Shown here one piece after another: positions 17,873 to 27,333 of a DNA stretch of 64,000 nucleotides. A program made the position numbers and the translations under genes. The notes below the pieces were generated by a model. The model saw only the letters and a list, made by a program, of their open reading frames with translations, was not told the DNA's origin and ran no database searches. The stretch comes from Paradesertivirga superstes (lineage in GTDB: Bacteria > Bacteroidota > Bacteroidia > Sphingobacteriales > Sphingobacteriaceae): positions 186,001 to 250,000 of the forward strand of contig NZ_JBBJCN010000001.1 of the NCBI RefSeq assembly GCF_037622515.1. The letters are read 5' to 3'. How positions within the stretch are numbered: position 1 is the stretch's first letter; each line of letters starts with the position of its first letter.

Positions 17873-18454
17873 CTATATTATTCCCAACTCCGAAAACAAA
17901 TGCCTGCTGTGAACCAGCTTTAAAGAACCTTCGGTTAAACATTCCTGTTTTTTTTCACAATAAGCACTTATTGATAAACAGGCTTGTGTCTTCAGCATAA
18001 ACGTTTGGCGAAGCTCATCTTTTCCCCAGTCAAAATCCTTATCCAGCGACAGAAGCAGGTAATCACCGATAATTTCATGCAAATGAAGCACCTCAGTGGT
18101 ATAAAGTATTTTGATTCTGTGCCGACTTTCATCTTCTATACATGAGTTCAGCAGCTGTAAGTCAGCAATCTTAAAAGGTATAGGGTTTCCAAGATGATCA
18201 CTCAGGTTCGGAATTTTTTTATTCAGCGATTCCAATAAGTGAGAAGCGGCGGACGTAAGTTTAAAATGAAGGGAATTAGCCCTTCCGTCTTTTTCAACGA
18301 TCTCACTAAAGGTTAAGTACTTATTATCTCTGTTGTATACTTCAGATTTTGAGATAAATGCCTCATAAGAACAATTAAAAATAGCTTTCTCAAAAGTTCC
18401 TTCCGAAGCAGAGTCAATTAGTTGCTGATACGTAAGTTTAATTAATTTAGACAT
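17873..18454 (-). CDS. Hypothetical protein, 193 residues
   Basis: I do not recognise a family. It is soluble and helix-rich with no signal or membrane segment, opening MSKLIKLTYQQLIDSASEGT. Notable segments are SAASHLLESLNKKIPNLSDH and EVLHLHEIIGDYLLLSLDKD. It ends a few bases before the array 3 repeats (the C-terminal HLFSELGII meets the last repeat fragment), so the 3' border with the repeats is tight. ATG start with no competing upstream start. It is transcribed in the same direction as the DACNV gene, which lies 134 bases upstream. Confidence 0.6.
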   Translation of the reverse strand: MSKLIKLTYQQLIDSASEGTFEKAIFNCSYEAFISKSEVYNRDNKYLTFSEIVEKDGRANSLHFKLTSAASHLLESLNKKIPNLSDHLGNPIPFKIADLQLLNSCIEDESRHRIKILYTTEVLHLHEIIGDYLLLSLDKDFDWGKDELRQTFMLKTQACLSISAYCEKKQECLTEGSLKLVHSRHLFSELGII

Positions 18455-18588
18455 GGCAATCCAATAGCTTTAATACTTTATCTGTCGCCTGCAAAAGCTA
18501 AGAACAAAATATTTCCATAAATCTATACCCGAATTATGAAGCCATGATGAAGAAACCGGATTATTTGAAAAATTAAAGAATTTACAGA

Positions 18589-19752
18589 TTACAGCAACAA
18601 AGTATCTATGCGGTGAGCATGTACCATACCATCACAGGGCGACCATCCGAAAATCGTAAACCGGCCATCCTGAGAAGCTACCAGTGCGATAGCATCCCTT
18701 TGATCAAATACAAACTGTGCTGCAGAAAGATGCCTGGTGCCTCCTACCTGTGTGGGATGGAGCACGAGATTTTCATCACCTACAATTGGTTCTGTAAGCA
18801 TTAATTCTTCGATATGTGTACTCTTTTCAGACCTTTGAATCTTCGATCCGAATGCGAGCAGTTCATAATGATCATTAATTATTGTGGCTCCATCAATGGC
18901 TGTTAATCCCGCAACACTGTCTACCTCGCGGTTAAGCTCTACCTGCCACGAACTTTGTTCTCTGAGGAAAGCTTCCTGTCTGGTTAATTCAGCAAGTCTG
19001 GAAAAGGCGGGAATTACCGGATAGGAAATAGGATGTACAATGGAGTCGCGCCAGGTTTCATTAACAGAAGGGACAACCAAAAGCGTTCCTCCGCGGCCAT
19101 GCCCCCTCATAGAGGTTGCCAGCTGAATCAGCACATTTACAGAATCGTTCCATGAAGTATTGGAATCAAAGCCCAGTAAAGAGCTTAAAAGCGCCGGACA
19201 ATCGGGAAGTATACCGCTTTGCTCATCAACTACTTTTATTTCATCCCCTTTAAGGATGGCTACATTCACAAACTTACCAAATCCATGAAAGCGGCGGTGC
19301 TTTACCACCAGCAAGCCTGGTTCTACCATTTCGAGTACAAAACAAAATGCAGGAAGCTTACGGGTGGTGCCCCAGGCATATAAACCGGATTCATCCTGCC
19401 AAACGCCGAGATGTATCCCTGCCCTTTCTATTCCTGGTGCCAGCTTTGTAAGTACCTTGGGTTTAAGTCGAAGCCGTTTTTCAAACATCAATGGCTGACC
19501 GGCTCTTTCGGGTGGAAGATAGGCTAAAGAAATCCTGGGCGAGTGTCCCTCTTCTTTGCGCAAGCTGGTCCAGAAACCGGCATCAATTATTGCTTCAATC
19601 GTTTCAGATGATGGTTCGGGGGCCAGGTCCTGTTCCCCGGCAATCCTTGCATCGGCAATATGCTGAATAAAATGCTGCGCTATAGTGCCCGAAATTAAAG
19701 TTGCTGCTCTATATGTTGAATCAGAAAAAATGCCTGAAGATTGCTTGCTCAT
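18589..19752 (-). CDS. Putative sensor domain DACNV-containing protein
   Basis: 387 residues from ATG 19752 (MSKQSSG); the frame is open to a TTG at 19806, but those residues are unlikely. The C-terminal part resembles the DisA_N diadenylate cyclase domain: a DGA motif in TAIDGATIINDHYE (about residues 285-298) and GGTRHLSAAQFVF (about 337-349), which aligns with the RHR motif. The third residue is Leu, not Arg (RHL), so cyclase activity is doubtful. The long N-terminal part is the DACNV-type region predicted to be a sensor or nucleotide-binding module. Predicted cytoplasmic. It could still synthesise or bind c-di-AMP; the change in the second motif is the main argument against synthesis. Confidence 0.75.
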   Translation of the reverse strand: MSKQSSGIFSDSTYRAATLISGTIAQHFIQHIADARIAGEQDLAPEPSSETIEAIIDAGFWTSLRKEEGHSPRISLAYLPPERAGQPLMFEKRLRLKPKVLTKLAPGIERAGIHLGVWQDESGLYAWGTTRKLPAFCFVLEMVEPGLLVVKHRRFHGFGKFVNVAILKGDEIKVVDEQSGILPDCPALLSSLLGFDSNTSWNDSVNVLIQLATSMRGHGRGGTLLVVPSVNETWRDSIVHPISYPVIPAFSRLAELTRQEAFLREQSSWQVELNREVDSVAGLTAIDGATIINDHYELLAFGSKIQRSEKSTHIEELMLTEPIVGDENLVLHPTQVGGTRHLSAAQFVFDQRDAIALVASQDGRFTIFGWSPCDGMVHAHRIDTLLL

Positions 19753-19876
19753 TGAGAAATATAATAATGTATTAGAATTAAGAATTCCGCCGGAATACCT
19801 GATCAAGTAAAACTAACAGATTTCCTTTTCCGTTTTTTCGGATTAAAGTAAATTAATGAATATATTGATATAAGTA

Positions 19877-22648
19877 CTATCGTAATATAGTCACAAAACC
19901 CGAATATGGCTTTGGCTTATTAGGTGTAGTGATAACATAATAATAGGTTCCGGAGCTTAATATATCGCCCTGCCAGCTCCCATCCCATGGCTCGAAATAA
20001 CCTCTTGAAGTAAATACAGGAACCCCGTAGCGTGTAAATATATTTATTGTTGCTGAAGGGAAGCTTTCAAGATACTTAATAACCCAAAAATCGTTAACGC
20101 CGTCTCCGTTAGGGGTAAAAGTATTTGGTATAGTTACTTCGTCCACTATTTTAACCCTCAGGTTATCCGTCAATACACAACCCTCTTCAGAAGTTATAGT
20201 CACTGTATAAAGTGTTTCAGTATCCGGCGAAGCAACAGGATTTTTCACATCATCACGGTCCAATCCTGCAGATGGTGACCACTTATATTTCAGGTTATTA
20301 CCATCTGCCATAATCGACAGGGTAGTTTGTCCCCCTCTTAAAATAGTTTTATCAGGGCCGGCTTCCAGTATCGGTGCAAACACGGTCACCTTTTGGCTAA
20401 AAACGTTACTCTTACATCCAAAACTGTTCACAACCTGGAGTTTCACCATATAACTTCCCGTTTTAGGAAAAGTATGGTTTGGATGCTGTTCGGCAGATGT
20501 AGTTCCATCGCCAAAATCCCATAACCACTGGCTTATGCTGCCCGTTGAAGTAGTTGATGCATCTGAAAAGATAATAGCGTTTGACGTACAGCTAACTTCT
20601 GATAAAATGAAGCTTGCTAAAGGCAATGGTCTTATAGAAAGAGTTTGCTCACTCACATCGCTGAAGCACCCGGTTCCATTATCTACTGCCAGCTTAACTG
20701 TAAAATCTCCGCTGGTCAGAAACTTATGTTTCGGATTCTTAAGGGTTGATGTAGTTCCGTCACCAAAGTCCCATAACCAGGTGATTACCGGCTTATCCGG
20801 CCTGTAAGGATTGCTGGTATCTGTAAAGAGCACTGAATCTAAGGCGCAAGTACCCGAGAAAGTATAACTTGCAGTCGGAGGATCATATACTTCAAAAATA
20901 AATTCTATTAGCTGCTCTTCCTGGTAGCAGATATTAGAACTGAGATATTTTGCAAGAACTTTAATATTTCGTGTACCTGCAATTTCAAAAACCCGGGTCC
21001 GGGGATAAAAATATTCATAATAGGTTTTGTTGTTGCGAATAACCATAGTTGAAACCGGGTTAACGTCAACAAGATCGGGTTCTGAGGGATCGAAACTCCA
21101 GGTAAGTTTTGAAGCCTGTGCAGGCAGTACAAGCTTAAAGTCAAAATCCTCTTTTGTGCAGGCATTTAACAACTCTTCCCTGGTATCTTTTCTGACGGCA
21201 TAGAGAGTTTGACCAGAGGCCAGACTGGTTCCCGCAGAATAACCGTATGATTCGTGATCACCAAAGCCATAAGCTATGGCATTAAAACCATCCTGCGCAG
21301 AGAGTGTAAAATCTCTGGTGCCAAAATCATTCAGGTTTAATTGAAGATAGGAATATTCGGGAGCTGAAGAAATCCTCTTAAATGGGTCAGGGGAAGGAGA
21401 GCCGTTTATTCTGAAAGAGGATGCGGCAGAAGTTTTTATTAAAATATTTAAATATTGTTCATCAATATTTTCCTTGTCGGAAGAGTAAACTGTAATTTGC
21501 TTTATATTATATTCTATAGGATTTAGAATAACCATATCAGGGTCGCTTACCCCATCGCTCCCTGCACAGGCCTGTGATATGGCATATTGGGCCACTGCCA
21601 CAGGTTTATTACTTGATATAATACCGGCTGTAGTCGAAGGAACTGCCTGGTAAGAATTCGGATAAAATTCTCCCGAATTTAATGTGGCCACGGTAGTTCC
21701 GTTAACCTTAACTATCGTGCCGTCATCCTTAGCTAAAACCCTAAAGATACTACCACGGGTTCTGGTTTGCTCACCTGATGCACTTTCAGAACTAAACGGC
21801 ACAAATCCGTATGTTGTTCCCCAGCTCTCTACAGGATAATTTTGCTGATATAGCGGATCTGAAGAATTTCCCGGACAATTAAGCGCTCCTATAATACTAT
21901 TCGTACTTCCGGAGAAAACCGCAAAACGTTTGCAAGCGGAAGTGACAGGATCTGCAACTATTTCTGTCCCCGTGGGATCATCTTTGCTTAAGTATTGATA
22001 TACATCACCTACATTTTTAAGTTGAATGGTATTAATAACTGTACCGTTCCTCTTTAATAAAACTGTTGTATTGGGTTCAGTTGCGATAACCGAAATAAAA
22101 TTAGCTCCGTCATCCTGGTTAAAAGTATTATCATAATTCATACTAAAATATTGCTGCCCCATGGCCTCAATAGGCAATATAAGAGAAGCTGCGGAGCGGG
22201 CGCCGGCAAAAATATGTCCGTATACCACAACTTTCGGCTTACCAGGATCAACCAGCACATGTATGGCCCGGTTAGCCAAAACCAGGTTACTTTCTGATTC
22301 ATCAATATAAGCCTGACTCCTGTCTATTACAATTTCTGAAACGGTATTAGAAAGAATAGTGAATCTTTGCGAAAAGTTGCCGACAGTGACAACACCCGAA
22401 GAGGCTTGTTTGGATGTTATGAAAATAGAATAAGCTGCGAGTCTTGCTTGTCCGTTTTGTCCATTAGCCCTTGAAGGCACATGGGTCGGAAAAACCGCAA
22501 AAAATTCGGTTCCTTCATTTGAAATACTCTGAGCGGAAGAAGATTGAGAATTAAGCAATAAAAGGCCTAAAAAGTTTATTAATAAAAAACTTTTCAGGAT
22601 TAAAACACGGCTGGCATATTTAAAGTAATTATTCACCACTTTACTCAA
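19877..22648 (-). CDS. IgGFc-binding-like/PKD protein with T9SS type B sorting domain
   Basis: 923 residues, secreted. The N-terminus has a hydrophobic signal (VLILKSFLLINFLGLLLLNS) ending SSSAQS. Residues of about 45-470 resemble the IgGFc_binding region of large Bacteroidota adhesin-like proteins (AYSIFITSKQASSGVVTVGN, KPKVVVYGHIFAGARSAAS). Two PKD domains follow at about 585-665 and 675-750, each with WLWDFGDGTTS. The end is the gliding-motility C-terminal domain (CHU_C): IPNTFTPNGDGVNDFW, FTRYGVPVF, GTYYYVIT. This directs type IX secretion and surface attachment. The start is a TTG; no upstream ATG is available in frame. Likely an adhesin or matrix protein. Confidence 0.88.
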   Translation of the reverse strand: MSKVVNNYFKYASRVLILKSFLLINFLGLLLLNSQSSSAQSISNEGTEFFAVFPTHVPSRANGQNGQARLAAYSIFITSKQASSGVVTVGNFSQRFTILSNTVSEIVIDRSQAYIDESESNLVLANRAIHVLVDPGKPKVVVYGHIFAGARSAASLILPIEAMGQQYFSMNYDNTFNQDDGANFISVIATEPNTTVLLKRNGTVINTIQLKNVGDVYQYLSKDDPTGTEIVADPVTSACKRFAVFSGSTNSIIGALNCPGNSSDPLYQQNYPVESWGTTYGFVPFSSESASGEQTRTRGSIFRVLAKDDGTIVKVNGTTVATLNSGEFYPNSYQAVPSTTAGIISSNKPVAVAQYAISQACAGSDGVSDPDMVILNPIEYNIKQITVYSSDKENIDEQYLNILIKTSAASSFRINGSPSPDPFKRISSAPEYSYLQLNLNDFGTRDFTLSAQDGFNAIAYGFGDHESYGYSAGTSLASGQTLYAVRKDTREELLNACTKEDFDFKLVLPAQASKLTWSFDPSEPDLVDVNPVSTMVIRNNKTYYEYFYPRTRVFEIAGTRNIKVLAKYLSSNICYQEEQLIEFIFEVYDPPTASYTFSGTCALDSVLFTDTSNPYRPDKPVITWLWDFGDGTTSTLKNPKHKFLTSGDFTVKLAVDNGTGCFSDVSEQTLSIRPLPLASFILSEVSCTSNAIIFSDASTTSTGSISQWLWDFGDGTTSAEQHPNHTFPKTGSYMVKLQVVNSFGCKSNVFSQKVTVFAPILEAGPDKTILRGGQTTLSIMADGNNLKYKWSPSAGLDRDDVKNPVASPDTETLYTVTITSEEGCVLTDNLRVKIVDEVTIPNTFTPNGDGVNDFWVIKYLESFPSATINIFTRYGVPVFTSRGYFEPWDGSWQGDILSSGTYYYVITTPNKPKPYSGFVTILR

Positions 22649-22763
22649 TCTGTAATTACAACAACACTCAGCAGGTGCTAAGGGTTTCTCAACCCAAAAA
22701 ACATGAATTACTGAATAGGTTATACAATAAAACCAACAAAAAAGATTTCCTGAATTTACTGAA

Positions 22764-23189
22764 TTATTCTGTTTTATCCCTACTCATTTCCGGGTTATAA
22801 TTTAAGCCTGGGGTAAGCCAGTATAGCAGGATGACCCTGGAGAAGCGATAATTAAACGGAGAAAGAATGAAAACCACCGGAAAAATCACCATAACATAAA
22901 GTAATGGGTCGGTGACATTCCCTGTAATAAGATAGGTTAACATCCCCGCAATAAGCATTTCAATAACATTCATACCATAACTGACGAACATTGCGACGTA
23001 AAAATATCCTGGTTCGCGTTCAAACTTTACTCCGCAATGGGGACAATGGTCATTCATTTTTTGAAGCTTAAATCCATACATGGGTGTAGTAAACATATCA
23101 CCTCTTCTGCATCTGGGACACTTCGCCTGTAATGCCGCCGGCAATTCGGAAGGCACTAATTTATACTTCTTAACTTCTGATGATTTCAT
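22764..23189 (-). CDS. DUF983 membrane protein with zinc-ribbon motifs
   Basis: A 141-residue inner-membrane protein. An N-terminal zinc-ribbon pair (AKCPRCRRGDMF and CPHCGVKFEREPGYFYVAMF) is followed by two transmembrane helices (MNVIEMLIAGMLTYLI and LLYVMVIFPVVFILS). This is the DUF983 arrangement; members often lie near respiratory oxidase genes, and here cydAB begins about 200 bases away in divergent orientation. The molecular function is not established. Length is normal. Confidence 0.88.
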   Translation of the reverse strand: MKSSEVKKYKLVPSELPAALQAKCPRCRRGDMFTTPMYGFKLQKMNDHCPHCGVKFEREPGYFYVAMFVSYGMNVIEMLIAGMLTYLITGNVTDPLLYVMVIFPVVFILSPFNYRFSRVILLYWLTPGLNYNPEMSRDKTE

Positions 23190-23362
23190 GGTTCTAATTA
23201 GAAATGTCTTGATTAAATCATGTTTTAATCAAATGACACCGGGATACAAAAGTAATTAACCTTATTGGGATAGAATCTCCCTCCCATAAAATAGAACCGA
23301 TATAAATTACACTTCCATTAATGAATAAATCTTAAATATCTCCCGGGCAAAAGATTTCATTT

Positions 23363-23370
23363 TATATTTG
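23363..23370 (+). promoter_or_regulatory. Candidate -7 box for cydAB
   Basis: TATATTTG matches the Bacteroidota TAnnTTTG consensus and lies 22 bases upstream of the cydA ATG. No convincing -33 TTG was found at the usual spacing. Confidence 0.4.
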
Positions 23371-23392
23371 AAAATTATTTTATCTTCTCTGA

Positions 23393-24721
23393 ATGGACGA
23401 TTTTATAGCTGCCAGATCTCAAATGGCCCTTTCCCTGGGTTTTCATATCATATTCTCCTGTATAGGCATGGTAATGCCTTTTTTTATGGCAGTTGCCCAT
23501 TATTACTGGCTTAAAACTAATAAACCGGTATATAAAAACATAACCAAAGCATGGAGCAAGGGCGTGGCCATTTTTTTTGCTACGGGAGCTGTTTCTGGCA
23601 CTGTACTTTCCTTTGAACTGGGCTTATTATGGCCCGAATTCATGAAACACGCCGGACCAATTTTTGGAATGCCTTTTTCTTTGGAAGGAACAGCCTTTTT
23701 TATAGAAGCAATTGCCCTGGGTTTCTTTCTTTACGGCTGGGACCGGTTTAATCCCTGGTTCCATTGGTTTACCGGAGTTGTAGTGGGCGTCAGCGGACTT
23801 GTATCGGGCATACTGGTGGTCGCAGCCAATGCCTGGATGAACAGTCCCGCAGGCTTTGATTTTGTAAATGGCGAATATCTGAATATCGATCCTATAAAAG
23901 CCATGTTTAACGATGCCTGGTTCAGCCAGGCGCTGCACATGTCTGTAGCAGCCTTCGTTGCCACAGGTTTTGCGGTTGCCGGAGTACATGCACTTATGAT
24001 TTTAAAAGGAAGTAATGTCGATTTCCATAGAAAATCATTTAAAATTGCGGCTGCGTTTGCAACCTTTGCAGCAGTTTTACAACCCCTTAGCGGAGATATT
24101 TCGGCTAAAGATGTGGCACAAAGGCAACCTGCGAAACTCGCCGCTATGGAGGCGCACTTTAAAACCGAAAAAAATGCTTCGTTAATTATTGGAGGTATCC
24201 CCAATACAAAAGAAAAAAAGGTGGATTATGCCGTCAAAATTCCCGGGGCTTTGAGCTTCCTGGCTCATGGCGATTTTGAATCGGAAGTTAAAGGCCTCGA
24301 CAGCATTCCCGAAGAAAATCACCCGCCTGTTGCCATTACTCATTATGCTTTTCAGATTATGGTAGGTTTAGGAATGATCATGCTGATGATCTCTATCTTA
24401 TATTTTATCACCTTATGGAAAAAACGAAGCTGGCAAGATAAAAGATGGCTCCTTAAATTTTTTGTCGCCGCTACCCCCATGGGATTTATTGCGGTTGAAG
24501 CAGGCTGGACGGTTACAGAAGTGGGGCGGCAACCCTGGATTATTCACGGTGTTATGCGCACTGCAGATGCAGTTACCCCGATGCCCGGAATCGCTTATTC
24601 TTTTTATTTATTTTCAGCGGTTTACCTTTCCTTATCGCTTATAGTGATTTTCATGCTTTACCGGCAAATAAGCATGGTCGGCAAAATTTACGACACTCCG
24701 GATTCAGACCAAAATTTTTAA
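23393..24721 (+). CDS. cydA: Cytochrome bd ubiquinol oxidase subunit I
   Basis: 442 residues, an integral membrane protein with about nine helices. With CydB it oxidises quinol and reduces oxygen to water using hemes b558, b595 and d. The N-terminal helix MALSLGFHIIFSCIGMVMPF carries the heme-ligand His; ALHMSVAAFVATGF carries another; and AGWTVTEVGRQPWIIHGVMR is the conserved GRQPW region. At 442 residues it lacks the long Q-loop insert of the E. coli-type enzyme, so it belongs to the short-Q-loop class. cydB follows three bases after the stop, so the two are cotranscribed. No cydX or cydDC genes are adjacent. Confidence 0.96.
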   Translation: MDDFIAARSQMALSLGFHIIFSCIGMVMPFFMAVAHYYWLKTNKPVYKNITKAWSKGVAIFFATGAVSGTVLSFELGLLWPEFMKHAGPIFGMPFSLEGTAFFIEAIALGFFLYGWDRFNPWFHWFTGVVVGVSGLVSGILVVAANAWMNSPAGFDFVNGEYLNIDPIKAMFNDAWFSQALHMSVAAFVATGFAVAGVHALMILKGSNVDFHRKSFKIAAAFATFAAVLQPLSGDISAKDVAQRQPAKLAAMEAHFKTEKNASLIIGGIPNTKEKKVDYAVKIPGALSFLAHGDFESEVKGLDSIPEENHPPVAITHYAFQIMVGLGMIMLMISILYFITLWKKRSWQDKRWLLKFFVAATPMGFIAVEAGWTVTEVGRQPWIIHGVMRTADAVTPMPGIAYSFYLFSAVYLSLSLIVIFMLYRQISMVGKIYDTPDSDQNF

Positions 24722-24724
24722 CCT

Positions 24725-25750
24725 ATGTTATACGTAGTAATCATTTTTCTTTGGACAGCTATTCTGCTTTATCTCTTAATGGGTGGCGCAGATTTCGGAG
24801 CTGGAATTATAGAACTTTTCACATCAGAAAAAAACCGGAACAAGACCCGGAAAACAATGTATCGTGCCATCGGCCCGATATGGGAAGCCAATCATATGTG
24901 GTTGATTATAACCATCGTTATTCTCTTTGTCGGCTTCCCGGAGATATATACAACAATGTCAATTCATCTGCACATTCCCCTGATTATTATGTTACTGGGA
25001 ATTATTGCCAGGGGAACAGCCTTTACTTTCAGACATTATGACGCTGTAGTGGATGATATGCAGCACGTTTACAATAAAATTTTTGTTTACTCGAGCTTCA
25101 TCACACCACTTTTTTTAGGGATAATCGGCGGAAGCGCGGTATCGGGCCAGATAGATACAGAAGCAACTACGTTTCTTTCTGCATACATCTTCAGCTGGTT
25201 AAACTGGTTTTCTATAACTGTTGGTCTGTTCACAGTATCTATTTGCGGCTTCCTCGCTGCTGTTTTTATTATTGGAGAAACTGATACAGAATTAGATAAA
25301 CACCGTTATATGCGAAAAGCACGTTTCATGAATATCGCTGCTTTTATCTGCGGTGCGCTGGTTTTTATCGCTGCCAATTATGAAGGTATTCCCTTAATAG
25401 AGTGGGTATTTGGAAATTCTATTGGCATTACTGCCATTGCACTGGCCTCTGTATCATTAATTGTATTCTGGTCCTTTTTAGCGAAAGGCAAAACACGCGT
25501 TTTACGTATACTAGCCGGGTTTCAGGTGAGCATGATTTTGCTGACAACGACGTACAGACATTTCCCAAATATTGTGATCCTTAAAAATGGCGGGTATCTA
25601 TCATTGCTCGAGCATCGGGGTCACGATAAAACAATAGAGGCCCTGGGAATGGCTTTACTGATTGGCAGCGTATTTATTCTGCCAGCCCTGGGTTATTTAA
25701 TTTATAGTTTTCAGAAAAAAGCGGCATACAGCATTACAGAAAAGCATTAG
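24725..25750 (+). CDS. cydB: Cytochrome bd ubiquinol oxidase subunit II
   Basis: 341 residues, about eight or nine transmembrane helices, pairing with CydA. The N-terminal LLYLLMGGADFGAGIIELF and IGPIWEANHMWLIITIVILF are family hallmarks (the acidic residues and the WEANHVWLI segment lie on the proton path). The start ATG is three bases after the cydA stop, indicating translational coupling. Length is within the normal range. The enzyme has high oxygen affinity, which suits microaerobic growth. Confidence 0.96.
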   Translation: MLYVVIIFLWTAILLYLLMGGADFGAGIIELFTSEKNRNKTRKTMYRAIGPIWEANHMWLIITIVILFVGFPEIYTTMSIHLHIPLIIMLLGIIARGTAFTFRHYDAVVDDMQHVYNKIFVYSSFITPLFLGIIGGSAVSGQIDTEATTFLSAYIFSWLNWFSITVGLFTVSICGFLAAVFIIGETDTELDKHRYMRKARFMNIAAFICGALVFIAANYEGIPLIEWVFGNSIGITAIALASVSLIVFWSFLAKGKTRVLRILAGFQVSMILLTTTYRHFPNIVILKNGGYLSLLEHRGHDKTIEALGMALLIGSVFILPALGYLIYSFQKKAAYSITEKH

Positions 25751-25796
25751 CATTTTCGTTAGCGGTATGAGAATGAGGAGAGAGAGCTCTCCTCAC

Positions 25797-27227
25797 CTAA
25801 CAAACTTTAACCACTTCCATATTCAACAACTTTCCCAGCTTTTGAATTTTGGAGCTGATATGCCCCAAACCAACCGCACAATGATGTGCAGGACCATGAA
25901 TATTCCAGTTATTTACAAACTTTCGGGCTCCAATAGAAAACTTATACCTGCTGTTGGTATTGCCTATTTCTAGTATCGGCCCAGCCACCGACTCCCCCTC
26001 GGCAACCAATAGAATGAATTTACCATCGGCCGTTTGAACAACTGATAATAAGGTTACCGGGCCATTTTTTACCGACATCTCCACCGAAAGCCCCCGCCCC
26101 ACTTTACCATGAAAAACCCTGAGCGGTTTTACTTTCGTCTTCCCTTCAGCTATCGCGATATGCCCCGGTCCGTCGTGTCCCATTAAAACCACATCATCAT
26201 TAAAGTCCATGGCATAATATTCAGTAAAAGAGCCTCCTGCACCAAAGCTGTCCATAATTTTCATTGCCTGGGCATTTTTAATCTCGTACTCTCCGGCAAC
26301 AGGGATTCCATTAGCCGTTAATAGAGAATTACCCAGTATAATTGAACTAATGGTATCTTCATTATCAAAATTACCAGTGCCTTTATAATAATAAGCCATC
26401 GAACCCAGCTTGTAGATCTCAACCAGGCGGTCAAGTGCAACTGATGTTCTTGCGGCCCTTTGCAATTCCTCTTCAGAACTATCAGGCTCAACATCGAATA
26501 TCTCATAAAACAACTTTACCCGATCAACAATTTCCTCATCCTTGACCTGCTTCCGCAGATCTGCCAGCTCATCGACTTCAATGATCTCTATGTGCCCTCC
26601 AAAATAGGAGTACTGTTGAGTCAGATCCGAATAAATATCCAGCATACCACTGTAATAATGCCCCATACAGCCCATTCTGTTATGGAACATGATATCAGCC
26701 ACTTTAGCAGCTTCAAGCCATTCAGTAACTTCTGTCCAGCATTCGGGATCATCATGCAGCATTCCCGTAATCTGATGGAATTTAATACCGGTCCTGTTAA
26801 ATACATTAGCAATTTCGGGCACCGGGCAGGCAGAACAAAAAGCCAGCCACTCCCCAGTCATTTTGGTACGATCGTTCATGCTGTTAAAAGCCTTATAATC
26901 GATGGCTGATTCCGGTGCCAGATTCAGAATAATTACCGGAACCTTTGCACGCTGAACAACAGGTAAAACTGTAGAGGATAAAGCATAGGTAGTTACATGC
27001 AAGAAGATTATATCCACATCTTCCTGCCTGAATTTATGTGCGGCTTCAAAAGCTTTGTCGACGGTATCAATTAAACCAAGGTTAATTACCTGGGGGTGGA
27101 TTGCAGATAACTTATTATTTACCTCATTCAGGTATCCCTCGAGCCGGGCTTTTAAACCTTCAAACTGATCCCAGTAAGCATCAAGACCAATTCCAAAAAG
27201 ACCGACTTTTAAAGATGATTGCGACAT
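25797..27227 (-). CDS. L-fucose/L-arabinose isomerase family protein
   Basis: 476 residues, cytoplasmic. The N-terminal domain opens LKVGLFGIGLDAYWDQFEGL and has a Rossmann-like arrangement (DVDIIFLHVTTYALSSTVLP). The central part carries the catalytic region (GIPVAGEYEIKNAQAMKIMD, FTEYYAMDFNDDVVLMGHDG) with glutamate and histidine positions expected for metal-dependent aldose-ketose isomerases. The C-terminal FVNNWNIHGPAHHCAVGLGH holds the terminal histidines. The exact sugar is uncertain: the family includes arabinose- and fucose-type isomerases and some members of unknown specificity. The gene is divergent from an AraC regulator, which fits sugar-induced expression. Confidence 0.82.
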   Translation of the reverse strand: MSQSSLKVGLFGIGLDAYWDQFEGLKARLEGYLNEVNNKLSAIHPQVINLGLIDTVDKAFEAAHKFRQEDVDIIFLHVTTYALSSTVLPVVQRAKVPVIILNLAPESAIDYKAFNSMNDRTKMTGEWLAFCSACPVPEIANVFNRTGIKFHQITGMLHDDPECWTEVTEWLEAAKVADIMFHNRMGCMGHYYSGMLDIYSDLTQQYSYFGGHIEIIEVDELADLRKQVKDEEIVDRVKLFYEIFDVEPDSSEEELQRAARTSVALDRLVEIYKLGSMAYYYKGTGNFDNEDTISSIILGNSLLTANGIPVAGEYEIKNAQAMKIMDSFGAGGSFTEYYAMDFNDDVVLMGHDGPGHIAIAEGKTKVKPLRVFHGKVGRGLSVEMSVKNGPVTLLSVVQTADGKFILLVAEGESVAGPILEIGNTNSRYKFSIGARKFVNNWNIHGPAHHCAVGLGHISSKIQKLGKLLNMEVVKVC

Positions 27228-27293
27228 AAAATTAGTATGTTAGTTTATAGTGGATATACAAATCTATCGGTTGAATATCCCTGCCAAATAGAT

Positions 27294-27323
27294 TTTTTGA
27301 TATTTTACATGCACTTTTTGATA
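27294..27323. promoter_or_regulatory. Candidate AraC-type operator (21-bp spaced direct repeat)
   Basis: TTTTTGATA occurs at 27294-27302 and again at 27315-27323, a start-to-start spacing of 21 bases (two helical turns), in the 106-base region between the divergent isomerase and AraC genes. That spacing and direct orientation are typical of AraC-family half-sites. AT-rich DNA can give such repeats by chance. Confidence 0.45.
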
Positions 27324-27333
27324 CAATAGGATT

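Noticed and set aside
23627..24204. Minus-strand frames over cydA
   Set aside because: Shadows of the well-supported cydA gene in other frames.
25775..25794. Terminator between cydB and the isomerase (GAGGAGAG..CTCTCCTC hairpin)
   Set aside because: The stem is fair but no T-run follows on either strand; listed here only as a hairpin.
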